Shown here: piece after piece, positions 54,880 through 62,480 of the stretch
Position numbering within the stretch: the first letter of the stretch is position 1
Layout of the letters: each line of letters opens with the position of its first letter
Assembly (NCBI RefSeq): GCF_018614875.1
Contig: NZ_JAGGNW010000014.1
Location: 124,001 to 188,000 of the forward strand
Length of the DNA: 64,000 bases
Reading direction: 5' to 3'
Source of the DNA: Variovorax paradoxus
Lineage (GTDB): Bacteria; Pseudomonadota; Gammaproteobacteria; Burkholderiales; Burkholderiaceae_C
Translations under genes and position numbers: made by a program
The notes under the pieces: generated by a model
Databases searched by the model: none
The model's input: only the letters and a program-made list of their open reading frames with translations
What the model was told of the DNA's origin: nothing

Positions 54880-55563
54880 ATGAAAACCCTCCCCGATTTC
54901 GCCCCCGCTCCCTCGGCCACGCGGCGCGACTACGTGGCGCAGACCCTGCGCGACGCCATCCTTACCGGGAAGATCGCACCCGGCACGCAGCTGGTCGAGA
55001 GCCACTTCGCGATGCAGTTCGGCGTCAGCCGCGGCCTGCTGCGCGAGGCGATCCGCGAGCTCATCGAAACCGGCCTGCTCGTGAACAAGCCCTATGCCGG
55101 CACCTACGTGACGGACATCAGCGAGGAAACCATGAGCGACGTGTACGAAGTGCGCCGCGTCATGGAAAGGCAGGCGTTCATCCGCCTGTGGCCGCAGCGC
55201 GACGAAGCCTTTCGCGCCGAGATGACCGCGCGCTACGAGGCATTGGCCGAAGCCGCCTCCAGCAGCGAGCTTCATCGCGAGAGCGCGGCGGAGGCCCACT
55301 TCCACGGCCTGGTCTACGAGCGCTGCGGCAATCGGCTGCTGCTCGACGTCTGGCAGCAGATGACGCAGAAGATCCAGCTCGGCTTCGCCGTGTGCCGCCT
55401 GACCCATGCGCCCAAGCCCGACTTCGCGGAGAACCACCACCTGTTCCTCGAGCTGGCCATCGGCAACGACCTCAACGCGATGCTCGAGGAGCTCGACGCG
55501 CACTTGTTGCGGGGCTTGTCGACCATTCGGCACGCGCTGCGCAACACGGCTCCGCGCGGTTGA
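54880..55563 (+). CDS. GntR-family regulator with FCD domain
   Basis: 227 residues. N-terminal wHTH (about 12-80): RRDYVAQTLRDAILTGKIAP and FGVSRGLLREAIRELIETGLL; the C-terminal FCD ligand domain (about 90-220) has metal/ligand histidines in HFHGLVYERC and ENHHLFLEL. It is the last gene of the amino acid transport operon and most likely its regulator, acting at the palindrome at 50753. ATG 54880 is used; a TTG at 54838, overlapping the permease stop, would add 14 residues. No ribosome site is strong. Confidence 0.85.
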   Translation: MKTLPDFAPAPSATRRDYVAQTLRDAILTGKIAPGTQLVESHFAMQFGVSRGLLREAIRELIETGLLVNKPYAGTYVTDISEETMSDVYEVRRVMERQAFIRLWPQRDEAFRAEMTARYEALAEAASSSELHRESAAEAHFHGLVYERCGNRLLLDVWQQMTQKIQLGFAVCRLTHAPKPDFAENHHLFLELAIGNDLNAMLEELDAHLLRGLSTIRHALRNTAPRG

Positions 55564-55570
55564 GCATGGG

Positions 55571-56503
55571 TCATGAAATCCGTTCGGCCCGCAGCACCTC
55601 CGGCAACGCCTCCACCGCACTGAACTTCTCCATCACCATCCCGACGAACGCCGACACCGCCAGCGGCAGGTGCTTGCGGCTTGGGTACAGCACGCTCAGC
55701 CCCTGCACCGTACGCTGGTACTGCGGCAGCACCGGCACCAGCCCGCCTGCCGCCAGGTCGAGCCTTGCCATTGTGGGCGGCAGCAGCGCGACGCCCAGGC
55801 CGGCGAGCGCGGCCTTGCGCAGCGCCTGCGCGGTGTTGCCGCTGAAGCGGCCCGCGACCTGCATTTCTTCTTCCGTGCCCTCAGGACCGGTCAGCCGCCA
55901 GAGGGTGCGGCCGCTGGGATGGGGCGCGGTGATGCAATCGTGGGTCGCGAGGTCCTGCAGCGTGGCGGGCGCGCCGCGCGCGGCGATGTACGCGGGGCTG
56001 GCGACCATGCCATCGGTTCGGGCGTCCAGGAGCTTGCGGCCGACATAGCCTGAGTCGGGCAGCGCACCGCCGCGGAATGCGATGTCGATCTGCTCTGCGA
56101 TCAGGTCGGCCCGGGCATCGCTGAGCACGAAGTCGATGCGCACCAGCGGATGCGCGGCCAGAAAGTCGGCCACCCACTCCATCGGGAAGAAATCGAAAAA
56201 ATCGGCCATCGCCGCCACGCGCACGAGGCCACTGGGCTGCTGGCCGCCGGTGATCAACGCCTGTCCGGCCTCGACCAGCCCGTCGACCGCGCCCGCGCAG
56301 CGCTCGTGAAAAGCCTGGCCGGCGCTGGTGAGCGTGAGCTTGCGGGTGGAGCGCTGCATCAGCCGCGTGCCCAGCTGTGCTTCCAGCTGCTGGACGCGCC
56401 GGCTCACGGTGTTGGGCGGCAGGCCCAGCCGGCGCGCCGCCTCGGCAAAGCTGCCGTGGCGCACCACCTGCACAAACATGGCGATGTCGTTGAGGTCGAG
56501 CAT
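55571..56503 (-). CDS. LysR-family transcriptional regulator
   Basis: 310 residues. HTH MFVQVVRHGSFAEAARRLGL and RRVQQLEAQLGTRLMQRSTR; effector domain (about 92-300). It closely fits the group of LysR proteins that stand divergent from DoxX/pirin genes (here 86 bp apart). The ATG at 56503 begins MLDLNDIAMF, typical for this group. The inducer is unknown; oxidative or quinone stress is a plausible guess because pirin and DoxX are often redox-linked. Confidence 0.9.
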   Translation of the reverse strand: MLDLNDIAMFVQVVRHGSFAEAARRLGLPPNTVSRRVQQLEAQLGTRLMQRSTRKLTLTSAGQAFHERCAGAVDGLVEAGQALITGGQQPSGLVRVAAMADFFDFFPMEWVADFLAAHPLVRIDFVLSDARADLIAEQIDIAFRGGALPDSGYVGRKLLDARTDGMVASPAYIAARGAPATLQDLATHDCITAPHPSGRTLWRLTGPEGTEEEMQVAGRFSGNTAQALRKAALAGLGVALLPPTMARLDLAAGGLVPVLPQYQRTVQGLSVLYPSRKHLPLAVSAFVGMVMEKFSAVEALPEVLRAERIS

Positions 56504-56588
56504 GGCGGTAATTCCTTCTTTTCGTGGACGAGTGCAATCCGATTCTGCCGTCTAGTCGATCAATGGGTGCGGCCCTAACCTCTTGCTC

Positions 56589-56975
56589 ATGACTTCCTCC
56601 TCTCTTGTTTCCCCGACCCGGCGCCGCGTCGTCTGGGGCATCCGCATTCTTCTGGCGCTGGTTTTCGGCGCGGCCGGCATCGCCAAGCTGGCCGGCGTGC
56701 CGCAGATGGTCCAGGCGTTCGAGGCGATCGGCTTCGGCCAGTGGTTCCGCTATGTGACGGGCGTGGTCGAGCTCGGCGGCGCGGTGCTGCTGCTGGTGCC
56801 GGCCACCGGCTTCAACGGCGGTCTGCTGCTGACCGCGACCATGGCCTGCGCCGTGGCCACGCACCTGGTGCTGGTCGGCGGCAGCCCCGCGCCGGCCGTC
56901 GTGCTGGCGCTGCTCTCGGCCTTCGTGACCTGGTGCCTGCGGCCCGTGCGGCGGCTGGCGGCCGGGGCGGCCTGA
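56589..56975 (+). CDS. DoxX-like membrane protein
   Basis: 128 residues, four membrane helices, DoxX-like (DUF4396/DoxX_2) pattern: RILLALVFGAAGIAKLAG, FRYVTGVVELGGAVLLLVP. DoxX proteins are small redox-linked membrane proteins whose biochemical role is not settled. ATG 56589 is used over a TTG six bases upstream. It is the first gene after the divergent LysR and lies 27 bp before a pirin gene, forming a two-gene unit. Confidence 0.85.
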   Translation: MTSSSLVSPTRRRVVWGIRILLALVFGAAGIAKLAGVPQMVQAFEAIGFGQWFRYVTGVVELGGAVLLLVPATGFNGGLLLTATMACAVATHLVLVGGSPAPAVVLALLSAFVTWCLRPVRRLAAGAA

Positions 56976-57002
56976 TTTTTTCCATCGATTCAGGAGCATC
57001 CC

Positions 57003-57869
57003 ATGACCACCGCCGTTGCCACCACCACCGAAGCCCGCGCCATCGTCTACCGCACGCGCGGCTCGCAGCACGGGCCGATCACTCGGCTCATGAGCCCGGG
57101 CGACCTGGGCGAATTCCTCAAGCCCTTCGTGTTCCTCGACCTCTTCGGCTTCGACACCTCGGGCAGCAGCAGCCGCAAGGGCTTCGGCATGCACCCGCAT
57201 TCGGGCATCGCCACGCTGACGTGGCTGATCGCAGGCGACACGCGGTACGAAGACACGACCGGCGAGCAGGGTGTGCTGCTGGCCGGCGGCGTGGAGTGGA
57301 TGCGCGCCGGCAACGGGGTGTGGCACGACGGTGCGCCCGCGCCGGGCACGACGCGCGTGCAGGGCTTCCAGCTCTGGGTGGCTTTGCCGGCAGCGGAAGA
57401 AAACGCGCCGGCCCAAAGCATCTACCTCGCGCCCTCGCAGGTGCCGCGGGACGGCCCGGCGCGCGTGCTGCTCGGGCGCCACGGCGCGGCGCAAAGCCCC
57501 ATTCCGGCACCGGCGCCGATGAACTACCTGGCCGTGCAGCTGAAGGACGGCGAGCATTGGCGCTACACGCCGCCCGCCGGCCACACGGTGGGCTGGGTCG
57601 CGGTCAATGCGGGCCGGCTCGATGCGGGCGACAGCCCCGGTGGGCCGATCGGCACCGGCGAACTGGCGGTGTTCGAGGAGTCCGGCGCGGCCATCGACTT
57701 TGTGGCCCGCGGCGACACGGCCTTTGTGCTGGGCTCGGCCGCGAAGCATCCGCACGAGCTGGTGCTGGGCCACTACTCGGTGCACACCAGCAAGCAGGCG
57801 CTCGACCAGGGCGAGGCCGAGATCCGGCGCATCGGCGCACGGCTGCGCGAGGAAGGGCGCCTGGGCTGA
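57003..57869 (+). CDS. Pirin family protein
   Basis: 288 residues. Cupin metal ligands: HPHSGIATLTW (two His) and GNGVWHDG (His) ... with the C-domain beginning near residue 180. It lacks the extended N-terminus of the paralogue at 45361. With DoxX upstream and LysR divergent, a stress-induced unit is likely. The ribosome site CAGGAG lies six to eight bases before ATG 57003. Quercetinase activity is possible but not shown. Confidence 0.85.
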   Translation: MTTAVATTTEARAIVYRTRGSQHGPITRLMSPGDLGEFLKPFVFLDLFGFDTSGSSSRKGFGMHPHSGIATLTWLIAGDTRYEDTTGEQGVLLAGGVEWMRAGNGVWHDGAPAPGTTRVQGFQLWVALPAAEENAPAQSIYLAPSQVPRDGPARVLLGRHGAAQSPIPAPAPMNYLAVQLKDGEHWRYTPPAGHTVGWVAVNAGRLDAGDSPGGPIGTGELAVFEESGAAIDFVARGDTAFVLGSAAKHPHELVLGHYSVHTSKQALDQGEAEIRRIGARLREEGRLG

Positions 57870-58172
57870 GTGCATTTTCCGGTGCACCCTGGTGCACCCG
57901 GCGCCTTCATGGCGCACGACCGCTGCCTCCGGCATTCGCGCCGCGCGCACCTCACCCGGTGCCCGCGGCGTTCGCTTTTTGCGCCGGCCCCTTGCTGGCG
58001 CCGCTTTCCGCCCGTCGACGCCCCTCACCAAGGGCTTACCCCATCACGCGGGCCTGCATATTGCTTAAGACTGTCGCGGGTTGACTGTCGACAGTTTGCA
58101 CTGTCGATCCCTCCGATAAACCCAAGCAAGGCGCGCCGGCGACCCCGCCGGGCCTGGAAAAAGGAACGCGAT
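57870..58172. other. Intergenic region between pirin and class II aldolase genes
   Basis: 303 bp without a gene. The left end has a tandem decamer, GGTGCACCCT and GGTGCACCCG (57881-57900), each with the palindrome GGTGCACC. The right third holds the three ACTGTCG boxes described separately and AAGGAA before the aldolase ATG. No small coding gene or terminator is convincing. Confidence 0.6.
58070..58107 (+). promoter_or_regulatory. Three ACTGTCG boxes upstream of the aldolase/peptide-transport operon
   Basis: ACTGTCG occurs at 58070-58076, 58084-58090 and 58100-58106, at intervals of 14 and 16 bp. The middle copy is part of the perfect palindrome ACTGTCGACAGT (58084-58095). The core TGTCGA is shared with the palindrome at 50753, consistent with a GntR/FCD-type repressor. 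The sites end 66 bp before ATG 58173. Confidence 0.6.
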
Positions 58173-58964
58173 ATGCAATTGCAGGCAGTGGGCCGCAAGG
58201 CTCCACCCGTGTCCGATGCCGAGCGCCAGGTGCGCGAAGACCTGGCTGCCGCCTACCGCCTGGTGGCGCACTACGGCATGGACGACAGCATCTACACGCA
58301 CATCTCCGCGCGCGTGCCGGGCACCGAGGGCCAGTTCCTGATCAATCCCTTCGGCATGCTATTCAAGGACATCACGGCCTCGTCGCTGGTCAAGATCGAC
58401 CTGGCGGGCCGCATCCTCGACGACTCGCCCTGGGACGTGAACCCGGCCGGCTTCACCATCCACAGCGCCGTGCATGCAGCGCGCCACGACGCGGCCTGCG
58501 TGCTGCACACGCACACGGTGGCGGGCGTGGCGGTGTCGTCGCTGGCGGGCGGGCTGCAGCCTTGCAACCAGTGGGCGCTGCAGTTCTACAAGCGCGTGGT
58601 CTATCACGACTTCGAAGGCATCGCGCTCGACGGCGACGAGCGCGAGCGCCTGGTGGCCGACCTGGGCCCGACGGCGCGCGCGCTGATCCTGCGCAACCAC
58701 GGCTTGGTCACGCTCGGGCGCACGGTGTCGGAGGCCTTCATCCTGATGCTGAACCTGGAGCGCGCGTGCCGCGTGCAGGTGGCCATCCAGTCGAGCGGCC
58801 TGCCGGTGTATCCGGTGCCGCCCGAGGTCTGCGAAAAGACCGCGCAGCAGTACGAAAGCGGCGACAGCGTGCGCCAGCCGGGGCAGCCCGACCCCAATGC
58901 GCGCGAATGGCGCGCACTTCTGCAGCGCATCGATCCGCTTCCCGCCACCTCGTACCGCGACTGA
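58173..58964 (+). CDS. Class II aldolase/adducin domain protein
   Basis: 263 residues, zinc-dependent class II aldolase/adducin fold. Zinc ligands: His in IYTHISARVP, His-x-His in VLHTHTVAG, and His in LRNHGLVTLG. Relatives include L-fuculose/L-rhamnulose-1-phosphate aldolases and ribulose-5-phosphate epimerase AraD; many orphan members lack assigned activity. AAGGAA lies upstream of ATG 58173. It heads the operon with a dipeptide-type ABC transporter, so the imported compound may be processed here. Confidence 0.85.
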   Translation: MQLQAVGRKAPPVSDAERQVREDLAAAYRLVAHYGMDDSIYTHISARVPGTEGQFLINPFGMLFKDITASSLVKIDLAGRILDDSPWDVNPAGFTIHSAVHAARHDAACVLHTHTVAGVAVSSLAGGLQPCNQWALQFYKRVVYHDFEGIALDGDERERLVADLGPTARALILRNHGLVTLGRTVSEAFILMLNLERACRVQVAIQSSGLPVYPVPPEVCEKTAQQYESGDSVRQPGQPDPNAREWRALLQRIDPLPATSYRD

Positions 58965-59051
58965 GCGCGGCGCCGCGCGCGGCGCCCGTGTTCTCTCGTT
59001 CCTGTTTCTTCGTCCCACCCGCTCGCACAGAGCCACAAGGAGTTCCCGCAC

Positions 59052-60620
59052 ATGAAACGTCGCAACCTCATCCAGATGGGCGCCGCCGCCACCGCCGGCC
59101 TGACCTTGGCAGGCGTTCCCTTGCACCTGCTCGCCGCGGGCAAGAAGGGCGGCGTGATCAACGCCGTGGTCCAGCCCGAGCCGCCGGGGCTGATGCTGGG
59201 CATCACGCAGAACGGCCCCACGCAGATGATCTCGGGCAACATCTACGAGGGTCTGCTGCGCTACGACGAGAAGATCAACCCGCTGCCCTCGCTGGCCACC
59301 TCGTGGACCGTCAACAAGGAAGGCACGCTCTACACCTTCAAGCTCAAGCCCGGCGTCAGCTGGCATGACGGCAAGCCCTTCACCTCGGCCGACGTGGTGT
59401 TCTCGGCCGACGTGTTCCTGCGCAAGACGCATGCGCGCCTGCGCGCCAACCTGGCGGCGGTGGAGAGCATCAAGGCCCTCGATCCGCTCACGGTCGAGTT
59501 CAAGCTCAAGTACCCCTTCGGTCCGTTCATCGGCATCTTCGAGGTCGGCAGCATGCCGATGATCCCGAAGCACATCTACGACGGCACCGACTTCGCGGCC
59601 AACCCCGCCAACGCCACGCCCATCGGCACCGGGCCGTTCAAGTTCAAGGAATGGGTCAAGGGCTCCTACATCCAGCTCGTGGCCAACGACAAGTACCACG
59701 TCAAGGATGTGCCGCTGGTCGAGAGCGTGTACTTCCACGTCATTCCCGATGCGGCCTCGCGCGCGGCCGCTTTCGAGTCGGGCAAGGTCGACCTGGTGCC
59801 GGGCGGGGCGGTCGAATACTTCGATGTGCTGCGGCTGTCCAAGCTGCCGGGCGTGGCGGTCACCACCAAGGGCTGGGAGTTCTTTGCGCCGCATTCGTGG
59901 CTGTGGCTCAACAACCGCAAGGCGCCGATGGACAACGTCAAGTTCCGCCAGGCCGTGATGTACGCGATCGACCGCGAGGCCATGGCCAAGATTGCCTGGC
60001 AGGGCTTCGCCAAGCCGGCCACCGGGCCGTTCAACAGCAACATCAAGTTCCACAGCACCGACGTCGCCAAGTACCCGCGCAACGTGGCCACCGCCAAGAA
60101 GCTGCTGGAGGAAGCCGGCTACAAGGGCGAGACGCTGCGCCTGCTGCCGCTGCCCTACGGCGAGACGTGGTCGCGCAGCGCCGAAATCCTGCGCCAGAAC
60201 CTCGCGCAGGCCGGCATCAAGGTCGAGCTGGTGGCCACCGACGTGGCCGGCTGGAACCAGAAGCTCAACGAGTGGGACTACGACCTTGCCTTCACCTACG
60301 TCTACCAGTACGGCGACCCGGCGCTGGGCGTGGCGCGCAACTACACCAGCAGCAACATCGCCAAGGGCTCGCCCTTCAACAACGTCGAGGGCTACTCGAA
60401 CCCGAAGGTGGACGAGCTGTTCGATGCCGGCGCGAAGGAGGCCGATCCCGAGAAGCGCAAGGCCATCTATCTGCAGGTGCAGAAGATCCTGCTCGACGAA
60501 GTGCCCGTGGCCTGGTTGCACGAGCTCAACTTCCCGACGCTGTACCGCACCAAGCTCGGCAACCTGATCACATCGGGCATCGGCCTGAACGACAGCCTCG
60601 GTACCGCAACGCTCGCATGA
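59052..60620 (+). CDS. Oligopeptide/dipeptide-type ABC transporter substrate-binding protein
   Basis: 522 residues, SBP_bac_5 fold. The N-terminus MKRRNLIQMGAAATAGLTLAG is a Tat-like (RRNLIQ) signal with a hydrophobic stretch, cleavage near residue 29. Core motifs: NIYEGLLRYDEKINPLPSLA, SWHDGKPFTSADVVFS, IGTGPFKFKEW, WLWLNNRKAPMDNVKFRQAV, YGDPALGVARNY. It belongs to the DppA/OppA class but may bind other ligands (sugars, opines, nickel complexes). Same operon as the permeases and the aldolase-like protein. Confidence 0.9.
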   Translation: MKRRNLIQMGAAATAGLTLAGVPLHLLAAGKKGGVINAVVQPEPPGLMLGITQNGPTQMISGNIYEGLLRYDEKINPLPSLATSWTVNKEGTLYTFKLKPGVSWHDGKPFTSADVVFSADVFLRKTHARLRANLAAVESIKALDPLTVEFKLKYPFGPFIGIFEVGSMPMIPKHIYDGTDFAANPANATPIGTGPFKFKEWVKGSYIQLVANDKYHVKDVPLVESVYFHVIPDAASRAAAFESGKVDLVPGGAVEYFDVLRLSKLPGVAVTTKGWEFFAPHSWLWLNNRKAPMDNVKFRQAVMYAIDREAMAKIAWQGFAKPATGPFNSNIKFHSTDVAKYPRNVATAKKLLEEAGYKGETLRLLPLPYGETWSRSAEILRQNLAQAGIKVELVATDVAGWNQKLNEWDYDLAFTYVYQYGDPALGVARNYTSSNIAKGSPFNNVEGYSNPKVDELFDAGAKEADPEKRKAIYLQVQKILLDEVPVAWLHELNFPTLYRTKLGNLITSGIGLNDSLGTATLA

Positions 60621-60660
60621 CGGCCAGCCCGCAGCACATGCAACGCAACAGGAGCCGCCG

Positions 60661-61632
60661 ATGAAACGTACGCAGTTCATGCTGGGCCGCGTGATGCAGG
60701 GCCTGCTGGCGATCCTGCTGATCGCGACGGTCAATTTCATGCTGGTGCGCGCCGCGCCGGGCGATCCGGTGTCGGTGCTGGCGGGCGAGGCGGGCGCGTC
60801 CGATCCGCAGTTCGTGACGCAGCTGCGCGCGCAGTTCGGGCTCGACCAGCCGATCACGACGCAGCTCGCCACCTACGTCGGCAAGGTGGTGCGGCTCGAC
60901 CTGGGCTTCTCGTACCGCCAGCAGCAGCCGGTGCTGAAGCTCATCATGGACCGGCTGCCCGCCACGCTGCTGCTCACCGGCACGGCCTTCGCGCTGTCGC
61001 TGCTGTTCGGCATCACGCTCGGCGCGCTGGCCGCGCGGCGCGCCGGCACCTGGGTCGACAGCTCGATCACCGTGGTGGCGCTCGTCTTCTATGCCACGCC
61101 GCTCTATTGGCTCGCGCTGATGGCGGTGCTGGTGTTCACGGTGCAGCTCGACTGGCTGCCGGGCTTCGGCTTCAGCACCGTGGGCTCCGGCGCGACCGGC
61201 CTGGCGCTGGCCTGGGACATCGCCGGGCACCTGGTGCTGCCGGCGCTGACGCTCGCGCTCTTCTACATGGCGGTGTATGCGCGCATGACGCGCGCCGCCA
61301 TGCTCGAGGTGGCGCAGATGGACTTCGTGAAGACCGCGCGCGCCAAGGGCGTGAAGCCCGGCCGCATCCTGCGTGCGCACGTGCTGCGCAACGCGCTGCT
61401 GCCGGTGGTCACGCTCGCGGGCATCCAGGCCGGCGGAATGATCGGCGGCGCGGTGCTGACCGAGACCGTGTTCGCCTGGCCCGGCATCGGCCGGCTGATG
61501 TTCGACGCGCTGCTGCAGCGCGACTACAACCTGCTGCTCGGCGCCTTCCTCGTGACCGCGGCCATGGCCGTGCTGTTCAACCTCATCACCGACCTCGTCT
61601 ACACGCTGGTCGATCCCCGGATCGAGCTATGA
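60661..61632 (+). CDS. ABC transporter permease (DppB type)
   Basis: 323 residues, six membrane helices. RAAPGDPVSVLAG near the start and the EAA-type loop MDFVKTARAKGVKPGRILRA are characteristic of DppB/OppB. It pairs with the next permease; its stop overlaps the next start (ATGA, 61629-61632). Substrate follows the binding protein at 59052. Confidence 0.95.
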   Translation: MKRTQFMLGRVMQGLLAILLIATVNFMLVRAAPGDPVSVLAGEAGASDPQFVTQLRAQFGLDQPITTQLATYVGKVVRLDLGFSYRQQQPVLKLIMDRLPATLLLTGTAFALSLLFGITLGALAARRAGTWVDSSITVVALVFYATPLYWLALMAVLVFTVQLDWLPGFGFSTVGSGATGLALAWDIAGHLVLPALTLALFYMAVYARMTRAAMLEVAQMDFVKTARAKGVKPGRILRAHVLRNALLPVVTLAGIQAGGMIGGAVLTETVFAWPGIGRLMFDALLQRDYNLLLGAFLVTAAMAVLFNLITDLVYTLVDPRIEL

Positions 61633-62480
61633 CCCTGCTGCAAAGTCCATTCTGGCGGCGCTTCTGCCGCAACAAGGGCGCCGTGCTTGGCATGGCCGTG
61701 CTGGTGCTGGTGGCCGTCGTCGCCATCATCGGCCCGTGGGTCGCGACCAACGATCCGTGGAACATGGTCGAGCAGCCGTTCCTGCGGCCATGGACCGAGC
61801 CGGGCTTCGCGCTCGGCACCGATACGCTGGGCCGTGACATCCTCTCGGGCGTGATCTACGGCGCGCGCATCTCGCTGCTGATTGGGCTGGTGTCGACCGT
61901 GGTGGCGCTGCTCATCGGCGTGAGCCTTGGCGCCGTGGCCGGCTACTTCGGCGGCTGGATCGACGCGGCGCTGATGCGCTTCACCGAGCTGTTCCAGGCC
62001 GTGCCGAGCTTCGCGCTCGCCATCGTGCTGGTGGCCATTTTCCAGCCCTCGGTCAATTCGATCGTGGTGGCCATTGCCATCGTCTCGTGGCCGCCCGTGG
62101 CGCGGCTGGTGCGCAGCGAGTTCCTCACGCTGCGCCAGCGCGACTTCGTGCAGGCCGCGCTGCTCGCGGGCCAGTCGACGCCGCGCATCATCCTCACGCA
62201 GATACTGCCCAACGCCATGTCGCCCATCATCGTGATGGCCTCGCTCATGACGGCCACGGCCATCCTGCTGGAGTCGAGCCTGAGCTTCCTCGGCCTGGGC
62301 GACCCGAACCAGATGAGCTGGGGCTACATGGTGGGCGCGGCGCGCACCGTGCTGCGCCAGGCCTGGTGGATGGCGCTGTTCCCCGGCCTGGCCATCGTGC
62401 TGACCGTGCTCGCGCTCAACCTCGTGGGCGAAGGCCTGAGCGACGGGCTCAACACGCGGCTCGACGGGAGGGGCAAATGA
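61629..62480 (+). CDS. ABC transporter permease (DppC type)
   Basis: 283 residues. N-terminal FWRRFCRNKGAVLGMAVLV is the OppC/DppC N-terminal helix; then GTDTLGRDILSGVIYGARIS and the EAA loop QRDFVQAALLAGQSTPRIIL. Six helices in total. It overlaps both its neighbours by four bases, so permeases and ATPase are translationally coupled. Confidence 0.95.
   Translation: MTLLQSPFWRRFCRNKGAVLGMAVLVLVAVVAIIGPWVATNDPWNMVEQPFLRPWTEPGFALGTDTLGRDILSGVIYGARISLLIGLVSTVVALLIGVSLGAVAGYFGGWIDAALMRFTELFQAVPSFALAIVLVAIFQPSVNSIVVAIAIVSWPPVARLVRSEFLTLRQRDFVQAALLAGQSTPRIILTQILPNAMSPIIVMASLMTATAILLESSLSFLGLGDPNQMSWGYMVGAARTVLRQAWWMALFPGLAIVLTVLALNLVGEGLSDGLNTRLDGRGK

Noticed and set aside
57881-57900. Tandem GGTGCACCC decamers after pirin
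   Set aside because: Only two copies, far from any start codon; noted in the region entry but no function can be argued.
58359-60872. 837-codon open frame antisense to the aldolase and peptide-binding genes
   Set aside because: Crosses two well-supported genes and has no recognisable domain.
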